NCBI GenBank assembly: GCA_023053575.1
Contig: JAKZAP010000021.1
Location: 2,439,790 to 2,503,789 of the forward strand
Reading direction: 5' to 3'
Length of the DNA stretch: 64,000 nt
DNA from: Branchinecta lynchi
Lineage: Eukaryota; Arthropoda; Branchiopoda; Anostraca; Branchinectidae
Part shown: positions 45,601 to 60,600 of the stretch, piece after piece
How the letters are laid out: each line of letters opens with the position of its first letter
Numbering within the stretch: the stretch's first letter is position 1
Translations under genes and position numbers: made by a program
The notes under the pieces: generated by a model
The model's input: the letters and a program-made list of their open reading frames with translations, nothing else
Told to the model about the DNA's origin: nothing
The model's database searches: none

Positions 45601-48600
45601 TTTGTTAGCGCGAAAGTGTGAGCGAATAAATTGTTATGCTTTTGTATCTGTCCCAACAAACCCAATGAAAATGTAGCTGACATATAAGAGAATGTAGCAT
45701 ACTAACCGCAACGCTACTTCCAGAGCCTTGTGGGATTGAGAATAAGTAAGTAAGTAATTTATTTATAGCTAGCCATTTTGAAAAAGCGGAGTAATTGAAA
45801 GAAAATAAATAAAACACATAAACACACAGAAAAAGACACTTAATTTTTAACCTTTGGCCAGGAACCAGTGGATAACGTCGTACGCTGGTTGTGCCCTGTT
45901 GTAGATGATTTTTGAAAGCGATGAGGAAACATCCACAAGGGTTAACACTTGCATACTGAATTTTTGAACTTCTCCGTCAATGTAACGTTATATATAAGAG
46001 AGAGAGTAAATAAGGGAGATTGAGAAGAAGAATGAGATAAGGGGAGAACGCAACGACGAGATTCTAGCTCCGTAAAGTCAGCTTTCACAATGATCTCAGA
46101 CTAATATGATATCTGGAGATAACTGTGAAAGCCGGATTCAAGGAGCTAACGGCATCTGGGCGAAGACATGTGACGGAAAACACAAACAGCAGCAACCATG
46201 TGTGTGTGTGGATAAGGGGGGGGGGGTAGTGCCTTCATAAAGAAATCGGATTTGAGAACTCTGTGTTCCAAGCGCCGACTGCACAGACTGCGCCATCCTA
46301 CCCCAAAACACTATTCTTCCGAATTAATTCCGCATTAAAATAAACTGTATTGTTGTGTTTTTATTTAATTCTTTTATATTACTTTACAAACTCCGCTTTT
46401 CAAATGGCGGGTCAGAAATAAATTACTTACTTACTTACTAATTATCCCGATTGATTCCGTTCTTACTGTAAAAGAAATGTTAATACTAAGCGTAGCAATG
46501 AAAGACAGATACCTCCTTCGAAAGACTCCGGGGAAGTTTCTCGGTCGGTTCCTTCAGGATCTCTGGGTCTGTCGGCAAACCAAGAAGGGACAAAGCGAGC
46601 AGAGGAACTATAACAAAGCTTAGCCACAAGCTCTGACCTATGAAAAAATGATAATGAACATCTGCCCAAGTTGGCTTGAACCGAGAAAAGACGATTCTGG
46701 CGTTCTTACGAAGAATCCGCCGAGCTCAAGAAGTCGTTGCGCCTTTAAAACTTCTCGCTGACTGGTCGAGATCACGTTCTACTTGCTTCTACGTCACTTT
46801 AAAAAATAGCTCTAAGGCGTGTTCTCGCTGTTCCCCGAGGACTCCACTTGAAGAGTCCACGCGTTTTTGTTTGTCCCGGGGACTCACTCCCCGTATTCTC
46901 GCGAGTCCCCACGGACGGGGAATGCTCCAATTATCATCACCTTCACCTGCAAGGGATTCACAGATAGTCCTTCAGCCCAAGCTGACTGCAAATCATATTT
47001 GACAGTGCAAAACGGATAAGTCGGCTACATTTTATTAGAGCTCTATTTCGGCCATTCTTGGCAAGGGTCCTCTTCAGGCTCAAGCCACTCCAGCTGGAAA
47101 ATGATCTTGTGATAAAAACAATTAAAGATTCTTCCTTAAATATCTGATTTCATGAACTTATTCTCTGAAAATTGGCTGGAGTTAAAGCTGTTGCTGTGAT
47201 TTCATTCTGTTCTTCTCTTTTTATTTCTATTTATCTCTTCTACTCCACACTCTTACGTTGTAAAACATTTTGTGGCTTATAAATACACTTACTTACTTAC
47301 TTACTAACTATGTCTAAAACTGTTTAAAATGCCTCTTCCCCTCTTTTTGCTTTACCCAACTCTGTTCTGTCAAGCGTCATCAAGATTGTGATTTCTGGCT
47401 TCCGACTTCACTGCTGAGTGCTGGCTGTCTTTTCCACGGGGCTAATGCGCGACTCGATATGAAGCGAAAGCCTAATCGCTCATTCACCAGTCAGATAACT
47501 TATCCTCAGATCTCACGTGTGATTGTTATTGTTCCTCTTGCGAGTCTGGCGGCAATTCGTCATCAGATTTTATGAAGGACGTATTATGGGTAAAGCCGCT
47601 TTCCCACTGAGCGACGCAACCTTTGCGTCGCGGAAAGCAGAGCTTACGCAGACAAAATAAAACGTAACGCAAGAATAGAACCAACTTCTATTCTTCTTGC
47701 GTTGCGTCGGCGCATACGCATCAGATTTTTCAGTGAAAAATGGAGGTTTTTGAAGACAAACTGGAGAAAACCTACTAACGATGGAAAAAAAACTTAGTAA
47801 TGATGAAAGAAACGAGAATTCAGCATAAGAAACCGAGAACGGAAAATGTAAATACACATCCAGCTTGAAAGCTTGTCGCGCAGGTGTGAAAGATACGCTA
47901 CGCAACCTGTACGCAGCGCAAGATAAACGCATACGCAGCGCATCGTAACGACGCGTCAGTGTGAAAGCGGCTTAATGGAACAACCACTTCTATCATCGAC
48001 CTTGCTAGCAGCTGTAATAAGGAAACTCGAACATTCAACCGCAACTTCAAGGTTCTGCCGACAAAAAGTTACGCATAAAAAAGAAAGAAAAAAAGTTACA
48101 TATAAAAGAAAAAGAAAAATAGTTACGTATCGACACAAAAATACTCTTCAAACAGCAGGAGGTTCTATCCCTCATGAAATTTAAAATCCCGACAAATATC
48201 TGAGCAACTCACTGGTAATACCGCTGCTTAGCTGTTTAATCAAACTAGGATGAAGTCTCAATTCTAACTTACCAGATGATAGAATAGGTGGGAGCATAAC
48301 GAGGGCAGAAATGACGTGCATAAACGTAATTGACGAACAACAGCAGGTCCAGAACTGCATTACGTTTCTGAAGCATGAGATCATATGGCGGGACTGTAAT
48401 AGAAATAGAGGCTAACTATGACGGTAAATGCAAATTCCCAGTTCTTCTACAACACGTACTTTCCTTTGGGTTAAAATCAACTTTTAAAGGAAATGTCTTA
48501 CCTATAAAACTAACGCAACCTACTTCAATAATCACTCCATATATTTCTAAACCCAGAGGCCCGAATTTCGTACGGTACATTTTAACCTCTCTAATAAAAT

Positions 48601-51600
48601 CTCGTTATTTAATCACTTGCCGAGTTTTGCTACCTTTGATGTGTATCACGCTGTCGACGGTTGTCTGCGAAAAGTTTTTCCATCAGAACACGACCAAAGG
48701 TTTCGACGGGATCCCAAAAATTCAATATCTGATCCAGACAATTGGGTCTTGTCTTCGAAAGATCCAGTCTTGGCCCGACTCTTTGAACATTTTTACTATT
48801 AAAATTCAGAAACAGATTAAGACCAAACAGCTAATCGTCTGAGAAAACTAAAGCCTCTTTTTAAACTTTTTTAAACTAAAGCCTCTTTTTGGTCGATCCT
48901 AAAATCTCATCTCGTCGTTCGACTGCTCTTTACTTTAGTAACTATCTAGCCGGAGATATCATTGCGATTATGCTGCGGTAAGACGGATAGGTTTTTCTCG
49001 GCCGATTTTCTCTATTTTCATCAATTCCGGCCGGAAGTTAAAATAATCTATACAATTTCGCATTCAAGTGCTCTTTGGTCACTGTCAAGCCGGAGAGGCA
49101 ATGGCACTTATGCTGCGGAGAGACGGTTAGATTTTTCTCGGCCGATTTTCTCTATTTTCATCAATTCCGGCCGGAAGTTAAAATAATCTATACTTTTTCG
49201 CATTCAAGTGCTCTTTAGTCACTGTCAAGCCGGAGAGGCAGTGGCACTTATGCTGCGGAGAGACGGTTAGATTTTCCGGGCGGATTTCCTTCGATACGCG
49301 GGAAGTTGACTTTTCCGTAAGGAGATGAAGATGATGCTGGAAATTCTGACAGGACCTACATTCCAAGACTATTAAGCTACAATGTAGCACACAGTCCGAA
49401 AAGATTTCGCATGCAAATATAAGCTTCACTATGAGAGAACCAGCATGCGATGCGTCGAAATTTCGGAGCGAAGGAGGAAATTCGCATCCGACTGCGAAGA
49501 CCGGACTGTCGACGTACGTACCATTACCCCTGACTGTCTGACCGCACAACACTCTTCGAGCGTGTTCCATCCTACTTACCGTAGTTACTAGGCATGACTT
49601 CACGAATTCTGCCTTTCTGCCGTCAAGGCTGGAACGACTTTCTATTTTCCAGCAGAATATCATGCCACGGGCGAATCCGACCAATCACGTTGCAGAGATG
49701 CGTAGTTACTACGCTTACCACGCTCCCGAGCATGGTAAGCAAATAGTAACTATTAGTTACTATTTCGAGAAGGTTGGAGCGGTCAGCGTAGTAACTTTTC
49801 GTGAGGATGGAACGGAAATAGCAACTATTAGTAACTATTGTTAGAAGGGTGAAACACGCTCTATATGACTGTCCGAAACACGCCAGTTAGCCTAAAAAAA
49901 ACGAAAAAACGTCACCCAAACGAATCCTCAGAATCGATTCAAATCTTATGTAAACCAATCAAAACGTTTGCTGTGGTCAAGTTGTGATGACGTTTCTGGT
50001 TCTTCGCTAAGCACGCGGCGGTTCTTCATCGGCAGGAAGATAGTATTAAAGGACCCCTCGACTATTTACTCTTCAACTTGCAGTATTTTAAAATATTTGA
50101 AGACTTTAAAACTAGGCTGTGCTTTCAACGATTAACCCACGGTTTTGGCTGTTTTAAGCCTTTTCCTAGATCCGTTGTTTTTCCGGTTTTTCTTCTTTCT
50201 ATTTCTGATGGAAAAAATTTCGCACACATCCGTCGGCAGCGCGCTACACATCGGAGGTGGCAAAACACGGCAAGTGAGAAAATCAGCGTGGTTTTGTTAG
50301 AGGGGTAGAATGTACCGTACGAAATTCTCCAGGAGTTGGGTATTATGGTCGTTGGGTATTAGATGAATAAAACATTTTACCTCAAGGATTAGATGAAGGA
50401 GGGATGACAATTCATCTCGATGAAAGCTTAGAGCGCAGGGTAGCGAGTTCAGGCGCCTACTGATCTCCACCGGGGACGGTCCATTCTGAGTTGTGGGCAA
50501 CTCGAATGCAGGGTTGGACTGACACAGTTGCGGGTACAACGGGTCAACTGCCAGGCTAGAATAGGTGAAATGTATTGGACGACTGACAGGTATAAGACCG
50601 CTTTCACATAACGCGTATGCGTTTATCTTGCGCTGCGTACATGTTGCGTAGCGTTTCTTTCACACCTGCGCGACAGCTTTCACGCTGGAGGTACATTTAC
50701 GTTTTCCTTTCTCGGTTTCTTGTGCTGATTTCTCGTTTATTTCATCACTACGGTACTAAGTTTGTCTTCATCGTGTAGGTTTTCTCCAGTTTGTCTTCAA
50801 AACTTCAATTTTTCACTGACAAATATGATGAGTATCGACGCAACGCAAGGACAGAACTTGGTTCTATTCTTGCATTTTATTGTCTGCGTAAGCTTTGCGT
50901 TGCGTCATCGCAAGCGAGACGCAGATGTTGCATAGCTCAGTGTGAAAGCCTCAACGCGTCAGTGTGAAAAAGGCTTAAGACTACGATTCCTTGAATGTAT
51001 ACGGATGCGAAAAACGGTAAAGCAGGATCCCAATCTGCGCAACGAAGTTGCATTGGAACAAATGTGATATGTCACACGACCTATGAAGACATGAATGAAT
51101 GAATGATTTATTTGCACATTAAAGCCATCCGGCCATCATGCAACAAAACGAAACAAAAAGTAAACAATCTTACATGCGCATATACACACTAACACACTCT
51201 TAATATTTTTAATTTACACTGAATACTTTCTTAGCACTAAAAACACAATTTCCCCATCAGAAGAAATCTTTCCGGTGTTTAAAAGCTAACCTGAGGAACT
51301 TCCCAATAATTCTTATTTCTTTAAAATCTTTACTTCCCATCATTTTAATAATCCGTTTCTTATCAGTTCCCCCCAACCCGAAAATCTCCTCCCTTAGCCC
51401 CCGTAACTCTCTACAATCACACAAAAGGTGGCATATATCCTCGTTAGACAACAAGTTAGTCACTCTTCATAGTCTCTAACCCTAGGTTCACACAGACGTT
51501 CAGTTCGCCGAGATTTTCGTCGCCAAAATCGGCGATTTCTGCTGCTTCGTCAGGCGATTTTCAATGTTGCGAAAATTCAAGTTTAATCGGGCGACAGTAC

Positions 51601-54600
51601 GATCTTATGCACGTTGAGCTTTTTGATGATTCACTTATAGAAAAATTAGTTATTTTTTATTATTTTAAGAATTATTTTTAATTATTTTTCGCGTTAAATC
51701 CTGTTGCCGACGAAATTCAGTGTGAACATCTAGGCGCTAAAAATCTTCTATCGCTGCGATTGAAAAATCTCATTCATCGCCGCGATTTGCTCTTTGTGAA
51801 CCTAGGGAACGGTCATCCCCTTGCATCTAGGCCTAAAGCATTCAGGTCAGCTCTAAGATGGCTCTATCCTATCACAGAATACGGAAAACTTGTACACGCA
51901 TCTAAGACGAACTCTACCACAAAGCCCGCCATCTGCTGCACATCTTTCATATTGACAAACTTGTTTTTTTTCTTCCAAAATCAATTTCCTATCGAAAGAC
52001 CATCTGGTTTCCATTTTTCTTTCCCAACGCAAATGTTTCCTATTCAATATTAGTTCGTAGCTATTATTTATTTATTTATTAATAGAAAAAGAGGTTAAGC
52101 CGATCCTCTCCCCGCATTTTTGTAGCGTATTTTCGGAAGTTCACATCTGCTAATTCAATCAATGTTTTTTTTCTTCAAACACATGTGCTAACGGAACTGA
52201 CGGAAGAACATGTTTTGCGTGTATCTCCATTTTTATTTTCACGACAGAACTAGCTGTCCAAATTAAAAATATGTTACCACAGAAGCCACAGAATACTTGT
52301 CAAAAAAATATCCGCAGGTTATTTTCTGTCCTAGAAAGAAAATGAGGACTAGAGAAAAAAAAAATGCAAACGCCACTCAATTAAATAGTTAATTCTAATG
52401 CACAATGTATATTTACTTAGAGCCTTGGAAAATACAAACTCAAATATTGGAAACGCGACAAATGTTCTATTTTTTAAATATGAAAAAATACAAATAAAAA
52501 ACTAGTTCTGACTTTCGAAAGGTTTTAGACGCTGCTACAGACAGATAGATAGAAAGATCAGTGTATTACAAAATAACAAGAAAAATATAACTTAAACGCT
52601 CAGACTTCTTCTTAATTCTAAACATTTATCTATATAAACACCCACTCGAGTAATGACGGTGGGGTTAACATACTCAAAATTTAAGGAAGTGACAAAAGTA
52701 CACCACACTGTAAAAAGTTTTTCCGTATAAAGATTAAGGTTAGCTGCAGTATTTCTATACTCGGATTGTTCTTAGTAGTAATCTGAGTAGCAAATACTGC
52801 AGTTAACTTTAATCTTTTTACGGAAAAACTGTTGACAGTGCAGTTAAATACATTTCTTCTTAAATCAGAAAGCTTCTGGCAAGGCTTCAAAATAAGTTCA
52901 GAAAAGTTCCACAACTAGCAGGCTAGCAATATTTATTTCAAGTTTAACTGAAAAGGCAGGCTATTCTTAAAACTTATGTCTTAATTCACCGAATTATTCA
53001 GACTCGTCTAAGGGAGTTGGAATTGGAATGGAAATTTTGAGTGGGAGTCAGAATGTTCGCTGCTTGCACGATAACCCGAAATCCTCCAGAGGCGGAGAAT
53101 TTGAATTTCGACAAAAGCCTGCATTTCCATGTGCTACGAATGCTACAGGCTCGGAAAATCGGAGGAAGTAAATCCTCTGAAGGGAGTAGGAAAGTCATGA
53201 TAGTTTATTATATACCAATGAAAAATTTATCTCAAAATAGTACTATGATGATGATGATGATGATTTTATTAACGCAATTAAGGAGAGGAAATAGTGCAGT
53301 ATAAACAAAAAAAAGAGGAAAAAGTACACTGAGCTTTCAATAATGTAGTAAATGCACAAGATCAAAAAATAAACATTTAAAAAAAAAGAAAAAAAAGGGA
53401 CTAATCGGGTCTAAAAAATCTTCTTCCTAGATGGCGAGCGGAGAAATGGTCAAGGGCAGAAACGTGAAGGTCCTGGGCAATTGAAGATAATTTTGCACAA
53501 GGGTCAGAGGGCAAAAAAGTTGCAGTTATACGGGAATTCCTATAACGTTGAGGAAGGTACAAGAGAAATTTACAATACTAGAAATAATAAGTTCTGATGC
53601 GTTTTAAATCTTTTAGCCTCAGAATACCAAAAATTCCGGAAAGGTTGCAGACAGAGGGAGAACAGAAACTATTATATAAACTACCAAGCCCTTTTCTGTT
53701 ATACCTTCCTCTATTTGGAACTATTTTTCCATATCCGACACGAATGGAATCGTGAACAGCCGAAACAGCGTTATCGCAAATTTTTTTTAGAGACTGTGCT
53801 ATGAACATGCCAAGCCATTTTACGGTAGGGGAATTGGGGAGTTTTTCATTTTGAAAAGAAATACCGGAATCTTTTGGGCTGTTGAATTTAAGATACTGAC
53901 ATTTAGAAATGTTAACAGAAAGGCCAATTTGAGAAAGACCCTGGAGAAGACGTACTATGAAGTAGTACGAAAGATTAGCATGCAGTACTAACTGATGCTA
54001 CTACATGCTTCTACTTCAAGGCTACCGAGTTACTGCATACTAGTATATGCTACTATCAGCAAGACTGGATGCTACTATGGCAAGACAGGATGCTAGTGCA
54101 TACTACTATTTAAGATTAGACCAGTCTGAGGCACATTAAATGATAGTATTCTTTGCTATTACATAGTATTACATGCAACTTTTTCGTACTACTACCATAC
54201 TACACAGGCTACACATTTTTCATCGGGTAACTAAGGATACCTATTAAGGATACTAAAAGGACACGCGGCACCTACGAAGCGAAAAATATTTCAAGCATAG
54301 AGGGACAATCACATCGAGGTACCACAAATCCGAAAGAATACGTTCATTTGACGAAATCGATTATGTTTGGATAGCGGATAACCGAAGTAACGCATTGTTA
54401 TAGGATTTTTAGGCCTATTTAAGTAAATAAGTGAGTGTAAATAGACTGTCGAATCTCAGCCCTATAAATATTCCTTGAGCCCAAGCAGACTTTGAAACAT
54501 ATATACATTTTATATTTGAAATGTATATAAGGCGTATTCCTGCCGTTCCCCGAGGACTCCACTTGAGGATTCCCCGCGTTTTTGTTTGTCCCGGTGACTC

Positions 54601-57600
54601 ACTCCGAGTCCCCACGGATGGGGAATACTCTGCTTATCATCAACATCATCAAAAAGGACTCCCTTTCAGATTTGAAGGGGATTCAATTTTTGCTGGTGTT
54701 GGTGCAATGTAAAATTAAAAGAATCAGTATAAACAAAAGGGGATCCAGACTAATTTCGTCAACTGCATGTTTTTTTTTTTCGAACAAAATTCATTGTAGA
54801 AGCATTCTCCGTGCTCTCGTTGTTTTCCTAGGTGGATTCCGTGTGGAGTGACTCCCTCTGTTCTCGCCGATCCCTTCTATTCCCCGATGAATCCTCGGGG
54901 AACGGCGAGAATACGCCTATAGAAGCATCGTAACTGAAGTATCCGTTGTATACATTATTTGAATATACAGCCTTGTTCGGTTAAAATTTAAAAGCAGACA
55001 ATTTAGTGTTGCTGTAAACCCTAAATATTCGAAGTTACATAGTCTAGAGCTATATACAATAACTGTTCAATATCGTTTAAAACAGATTTTTTTGACAGGA
55101 CAAGTAAATTCCGCTAGAAAGTATTCCGGTAGACTCCTAGCGTATAATAATAATAATAATAATTTTATTTTTCACCCCCCAAAAAGAACATGGCAGTACG
55201 AATAACGGAGTAGGAATAAAGAAAGAAAAGAAGAAGGAAAAACTATATCAAGAGGGGACCAGGCAAACATAGAGACTACGGCACATTATCCTATCTACAA
55301 AACTATCTTATTGTAGAAGAATGCTTCATAACGGTTGTTTTGCAGAACATTTTCCGCCGTTTACGATTTTATGCAAGAAAAAACCACGTCACTAGTGGAT
55401 TTCTAAAAGGGCGTTTGTGAACTTGAGGGTGATTCTGGCCGTCTGGAAAGCTCCGCGAGCTTTTGCGCCGGCTGTTTTTCAACTTTGGCTAAAAGCCGCT
55501 TCGCTTTTCAAAGCTGTTCTCGCGCTCCGCTTGTTTCCGCCAGCACTTGGAAAGCGAATCCACTTCGCGAGTGGAAAGTGGTTTCGGCGACTCAGCGATA
55601 AGTTGTAAAGGTGCAATTGAGGCGCAACTATTTTCCGTTTGTTCTTGCGCTCGACGGATTCTTGCTTTGCTTTTCAGAGAGCGAATCCAAGAGATCGCCA
55701 GAATCGCCCTTTGGTCATCTCGGGCCGGCGTCAACATTCCAACGTCACTGCGAGAGCACATTGAGAAACCATGATATCCTTCAACATATTCAAAATTGAA
55801 GGTTAACTTTCGGCCACTGAAAATGACGTACCGAGCACGTTGATATTTTTAAATGGCCGTCGAGATTTGTATTCCGATATCTACCAATGTGGAGGTATGT
55901 CAACTGTTAATGAAAAGTCATAACTCAATAACTCGTGTAAGATCACGAATCAAATAAATTGATTTTTGTTTTGTCTCTTATGTTTTTTGAATGCCCCCCA
56001 AACGCGCATTCGGGCTTTTCCTGCAGTCAGATGTATCAGCTACATGTCTAAAGGATGTTGAAAGGGTTACAAAAGGTGTGTTCAGTAATTTTGTCACTTC
56101 CCCGAAATTCTAAGTAATATTAACCCTACCGTTATTACTTGGGTGGCCGTGTATATAGATAAATGTTTAGAATTAAGAAAGAGTCTATTTTTTTGTATAT
56201 GGCCCTTTGAAATACAATGATATATCTATTTATATATCTAGTTTAGCATGTAAAAGTTGGTTTGTATAATAAAGAGTATTAAACTAAACAACAGCTACGA
56301 GCTCATATGGCACTTGTTACGAGTAGGTGGTGCGAGAAGCGCGTAAGTGAATCTGAGCATTTTTCCAGGAATTCCGATACCCCTCCCCACCGTGCTCGGA
56401 TCCGGTCCAGACCCTAAACATTGTCATCTAAGGCAGACGTATCTACTCTCCAAGTTTCATTCAAATCATTTCACTCGTATTAACCACTATGCGAGCCACA
56501 TCAGTTCCGGGACTCCCCCTACTGTGGCCGAATACGACTCGGACACATACATCTCTTCCCCGTCCATCAGATTTAACTCGAATCGGAGCATATCTGCAAA
56601 TTTCCGGTTCCTACTTCATCCTCCTTCTACCTTGGTCGGATCCGGTTCGGACGCCAAATGACAAATCTAGGCCGCATAAACTTTGTACTGTCCAAGTTGC
56701 ATTCCATTCTGCCCATCCGTTTGGTTTTTGTGCATGTCACAAAGTTTCCGGACCCCCCCCCCCCCCATCCATTGCCACATGGGTTCGTACACATGCTTTG
56801 CATATCTAGGTCATCAGTTTTTATCGCCCGCAAAGTTTCACTTGAGTCATACCCTTTTTTCGCAACCTACGGAAGTCAGTAATTTCCTGATTCCCCCTCC
56901 CTCTACTCCCCGAAAAATTGACGGGTCCAGGAACGGAAGTCTTCCTAGGGCATTGTGTCGGGTCCTTAAGTCTAGTTGGCCGGGTCGATAATATGCCTGT
57001 CTAGTTTTGGGAATCTGTAAGTATCCTATCTCGCGATCACCGGAATTCCGGGAAATCTACTCTAACTCCCCCCCAAAGATCCCCGACGTGATCTGGTTCC
57101 GTGAAGAACGTATCAAATGATTATGCTCGTTCTTCCCACCAAATTCCATCCGGCCCCTCGACACTAAGCGTTTCACAGAAATTCCAGTGCCCCCTTCAAG
57201 CTCCCCCCCCCCAAGAATCTGATCCGGTCCGGACTTGACGTGGAACATCTGAGACAACAGCTATTTCCACTTGCCAGTTGCCAATTATGCCAGTTATAAG
57301 TTATAAATGCCACTAGATTCAGGATTCCCCCCCCCCAACTCCCCCCACAGTGCACAAATCCGGTCCGGTTATGTCAATGATGTGTCTAGGACTTGTGCTT
57401 GTTCTTCCCACCAAGTTTCATACCGATCCCTCTACTCTAAGCGTTTCCGAAGATTTCCGGCTCCCCCTTCAAATCCCCCCAAAGTAACCGGATCCGGTTC
57501 GAATTTGAGGTGGGTCGTCTGAGATACGAGTTCTTTCCAAATATCAAGTTTCATTAAGATCCGATCACCCGTTCAAAAGTTAAAAATACCTCAAGTTTCC

Positions 57601-60600
57601 GGATTCCCCCTCCCTCCACTCCCCCTACGATGCTCGGACCGGGGAAGTGACTAGTCCCAACTTAATCATTTGGGGTCCCTGATATGCCTGCCAAGTTTCA
57701 TCGTCTTAGCTTATCTACAAGTCCCAAACTAGAAAAACCCGGACCGACCGACAGACCGACGCACGGACAGAAACTGCGGTCACTATATAATATGGCACTT
57801 GGCCAAATGGCAAGTGCCAAACAAAAAACAAAACTAAAACTAGACTATAATTCACCCACCTAGCATCTCCTGTCATAAATGCTCCAACGTTCTGTGGATT
57901 GGAGGACGAGCCGATGATGCAGACGATCTCACCATAGTCTTGCATGATCTGGATCATTTCTTCTGTCGCCTCGGGAGTACAGTCGGTAAACAGCGACACC
58001 AGTAGCGGGACGTTGTCGACGTTTTCTATGTGTGGGCGAATGTTCTTAATACCCCTTGGAAGCTTGGCCTGGAAAATTATCAAGATATTCAGTCAGAATT
58101 TGTTTCGTCTTAGTTTACACTAGATTAATTCCTACGTAAAACACTCCTCTCCACACAGACTGAGGCCCGTACAGCATTGGATCTTTGTCTGCCGAGGAGC
58201 TAGGACCAACGAGTTCCCCTTGAACTTCAGGTCCCCGGTTACAATATCCCCAACACCACCCTCTAATCCACACAGACTGAGGTCCCGTATGGATCTTTGT
58301 CTGCCGAGGAGCTAGAGCCAATGAGCCCCCCCCCCCTTGAACTCTAGGTTCCCGGTTCCTAAGGTATTTTACGAATAATCACACACATCCGTTTAATGGA
58401 TGCTCGGATCTGGGAAGTGACAATTTCTAAGCTAATCTTGTAAGTCTCTAATGTTCAAGCCAATTTTCATCGTCCAGCTGTGTGGGAGTCGGGGGGGGGG
58501 GGGAATCTCGAGAAAAGGTTAGAATGGAGGGATCTGAGTGAAACTTGCTGGGAAGAACAAGCATCTGCTCTAGATGAATCGCTTACATAATTAGACTGGA
58601 TCCGGACAAACTTTTTGGGGGGAGGGCAGGCCTGGGAGTGACCTAAGGCTAAAATATATATAGAATATAGGATTTTTCACATCAAAATATAGGATAAAAA
58701 AACAGCTTATTTGGATAAAAATCTTCTGCAAAATAACAAAAGAATTCTGGTGATACAACTTATTATCTCACCTTAAAAAACAAAAAACATAGTATCCGAT
58801 ACGAGAGACTTTGATAGGTAAGTTTTATCCGTGAACATAGATCAAATACAAAACTAAAGACTACGAACACACTACTGATTGGCTTCGTGAAAACTTCAAA
58901 AAAGGACCAGAAAACCACACAACCGCGTCAAACAGCGCCTTTTAAATGAAGAAAGCTTCTCCATGAGACCACTTTGCTTTTCATCCGCTTTTTCTGAAGG
59001 GCAGAAAGGTCTGCACCACTTTCACTCACTTTGCCCTCCGAAAGCTTAATGAGAGATTTTTGCAGATTCAATTCCTACAGGATCATTTTCTTCTGAGCTT
59101 CAGCAAGCCTCCTTTTTCCACCACAAAGTAGATCTTGGGCAACCTAGCGTTGCCATAACTGATGGAAACAAAAATTACAAATAGAGAAACATTTTTGCAG
59201 AAATATTATTTATGTTGACCCTTATTATTATTTATTCGAATCCTTGAAAATTTAAGAGTAATGTATAAAAAGGAACAAAGCCCAGTTTTGGCAGAATTAA
59301 CTTCGAAATTTACGAAAAAAAATTCAGCAAACGCTGAAATATAGGAGAATATAGGGTTTTTGACTCAATATAGTATATTATAGGACAAGTTTTAAAATAT
59401 AGGATATATAGGTCTCACTCCCACCCCTGGGGGAGGGTGAAATAAGTGACCCGCTTAGACTGGAGAGATCGGGATGGAACTTGGTGGGAATAAATAACAA
59501 ATGCTTTTGAAATTGTCATATACAGACTCAGCGTCTTTTCTTAGCCCTAAATCTGTCATCTAATCAAATTCAAAACAAAAACTTTCGCTTTTAACAAATT
59601 TTCCGGTTTGGCCAGACTCCGGGAGAACTAGTTGTCCGACGAGAAAATGGTTTTCATCATCGTATTCAGAATGTCTTCTTACCCCATAATCGAACATCTA
59701 ATCAACTTCAAATAAAACTTTTAATTCTAACCAGCTTTCCGTTTTTTGCCGGATTCCGGACGAACTACTTATCCGGCAAGAAAATGGGTTTCAAATAAAA
59801 TAAATTTCGACCCCTACAAAGCTCCATGGTCCGTTACATAGGGGTTAGTACCAGCATAATTAACGAATGAACGAGTCTCTTAACTATAAAAATAAAATAA
59901 AAAGAGAACAAGTGAAGAATTTTTTTTTTTTACTTACCGCTCCATCCTCAAATTGCCGATAATCCAGTGGTCATACAGCGCAAAAGATTTCCCAATACAA
60001 AACAACTTAAGTAATGAACCGAAACACTAACAGAATTACCCGATGAAAAACTTGTAGCCTGCGTAGTTGTATGATAGTTGTGCGAAAAAGTTGCATGTAA
60101 TACTATGTAATAGTAAATATCATTTAATGTGACTCAGACTGGTCCAGTCTTAAGCAGTAGTATCCAGTACCATCCTGTCATGCCATAGTAGCATCCAGGC
60201 TTGCTAATAGTAGCATGCAGTAGAATGCAGTAACACGGTAGCCTTGAAGCAGAAGCATGCAACAGCATCAGTTGGTACTGCATGCTACTTTTTCGTACAA
60301 CTTCCTACTACTATTTTAATTTTTCATCAGGTAACCATATTTCTTATTCGCTAAAGTCTGTCTATGATATTAAGCTTAGCAGGGGCGGATCCAGCCTTTC
60401 GTTCTAGGGGGGGGGGGGGGGGGGGGGGGGCGATTCTTACCGAAACGAATGGGGGTAGTGGCCTTTTTGTCGGCCACAAGGCTGATTTTTTTCGTGTTTT
60501 AAGTGTCCCTGTCGGTCTCTTATTTAACGAAAATGTGGTTTTCATATATTACATTAATGCTTACAAAAACTGTACTTGATCATTTACAACTGTTTACAAG

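Noticed and set aside
46676..47002. 108-residue ORF on the + strand
   Set aside because: Opposite strand to TMEM94 and built from a transposon fragment (46805-46945) plus hammerhead-family arm.
55400..55800. CpG-island-like promoter or exon
   Set aside because: Somewhat GC-richer, but no TMEM94 or other coding similarity and no conserved promoter element could be recognised.
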